From positions 20,400 to 26,395 of the forward strand of contig WTHO01000215.1 in assembly GCA_011523115.1 (NCBI GenBank): 5,996 nucleotides of DNA, in the 5' to 3' direction. Source of the stretch: Halieaceae bacterium. GTDB taxonomy: Bacteria > Pseudomonadota > Gammaproteobacteria > Pseudomonadales > Halieaceae. Positions 5,969-5,996 of the stretch are shown piece after piece (positions within the stretch are counted from its first letter, which is position 1; each line of letters starts with the position of its first letter). The notes under the pieces were generated by a model. The model ran no database searches and was not told the DNA's origin. It saw only the letters and a program-made list of their open reading frames with translations. Made by a program: the position numbers and the translations under genes.

Positions 5969-5996
5969 CCGGAAAAAGACACGATATCTCGACACG

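Larger units (their letters stand above)
5640..5996. other. 357-base region without a convincing gene, rich in regulatory-looking structure
   Basis: The sequence after argF is visibly more A/T-rich than the genes around it. The longest frames (plus 5636-5923, minus 5569-5838) show no recognisable domain, and the plus frame runs through the hairpin and inverted repeats described separately. No plus-strand intrinsic terminator for argF is evident right after its stop. The right half (about 5820-5996) looks like the upstream control region of a rightward gene that begins beyond the window. Confidence 0.6.

Noticed and set aside
5979..5994. ACACGATATCTCGACA as a further NrdR box
   Set aside because: The left half and core agree with the consensus but the right half does not, and its phase relative to the other two sites is not the usual one; not enough to call.
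1..5996. A previously undescribed multi-gene system, CRISPR array or mobile element
   Set aside because: All coding space from 1 to 5639 is filled by well-known housekeeping genes with intact motifs, and no direct-repeat arrays, tRNA-like folds or transposase genes were seen.

Overview
The window is ordinary chromosomal housekeeping DNA from a gammaproteobacterium. Every confident gene has a clear counterpart in that class. The leftward order proA-nadD-rsfS-rlmH-mrdA is the arrangement I recall from Pseudomonas and relatives, and the GrxD, RlmH and RsfS sequences match gammaproteobacterial family members closely. I cannot place the organism more precisely; a marine or Pseudomonas-like lineage is only a guess.

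Layout. Positions 1-3360 hold one leftward (minus-strand) cluster of six genes, read from right to left: grxD (CGFS monothiol glutaredoxin, Fe-S cluster trafficking), proA (proline synthesis), nadD (NAD synthesis), rsfS (ribosome silencing), rlmH (23S rRNA pseudouridine methyltransferase) and the first 79 codons of mrdA (penicillin-binding protein 2). From proA onward each stop codon overlaps the next start by 1 or 4 bases, so proA to mrdA looks like one translationally coupled operon. grxD lies 30 bases upstream of proA and probably heads the same transcript. Positions 3361-3537 are a divergent control region with candidate promoters in both directions, a perfect 16-bp GC palindrome in the grxD leader and a spaced inverted repeat beside the argD promoter.

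Positions 3538-5639 carry the rightward pair argD-argF, which overlap by 4 bases. They encode two consecutive enzymes that bracket ornithine: ArgD makes N-acetylornithine and ArgF converts ornithine to citrulline. The deacetylation step and argG/argH are not in view.

Positions 5640-5996 contain no convincing gene but are structured. There is a hairpin with a T-run on the minus strand, then two tandem DnaA-box-like 9-mers one helical turn apart, a candidate sigma70 promoter, and a strong inverted repeat over the -10 that can be read as two degenerate NrdR boxes about 32 bp apart. Together these resemble the control region of a ribonucleotide reductase operon (nrdA), which would start just beyond the right edge. 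That is an inference and is the most interesting lead here. I see no mobile element gene, CRISPR array, tRNA, rRNA or novel multi-gene system.
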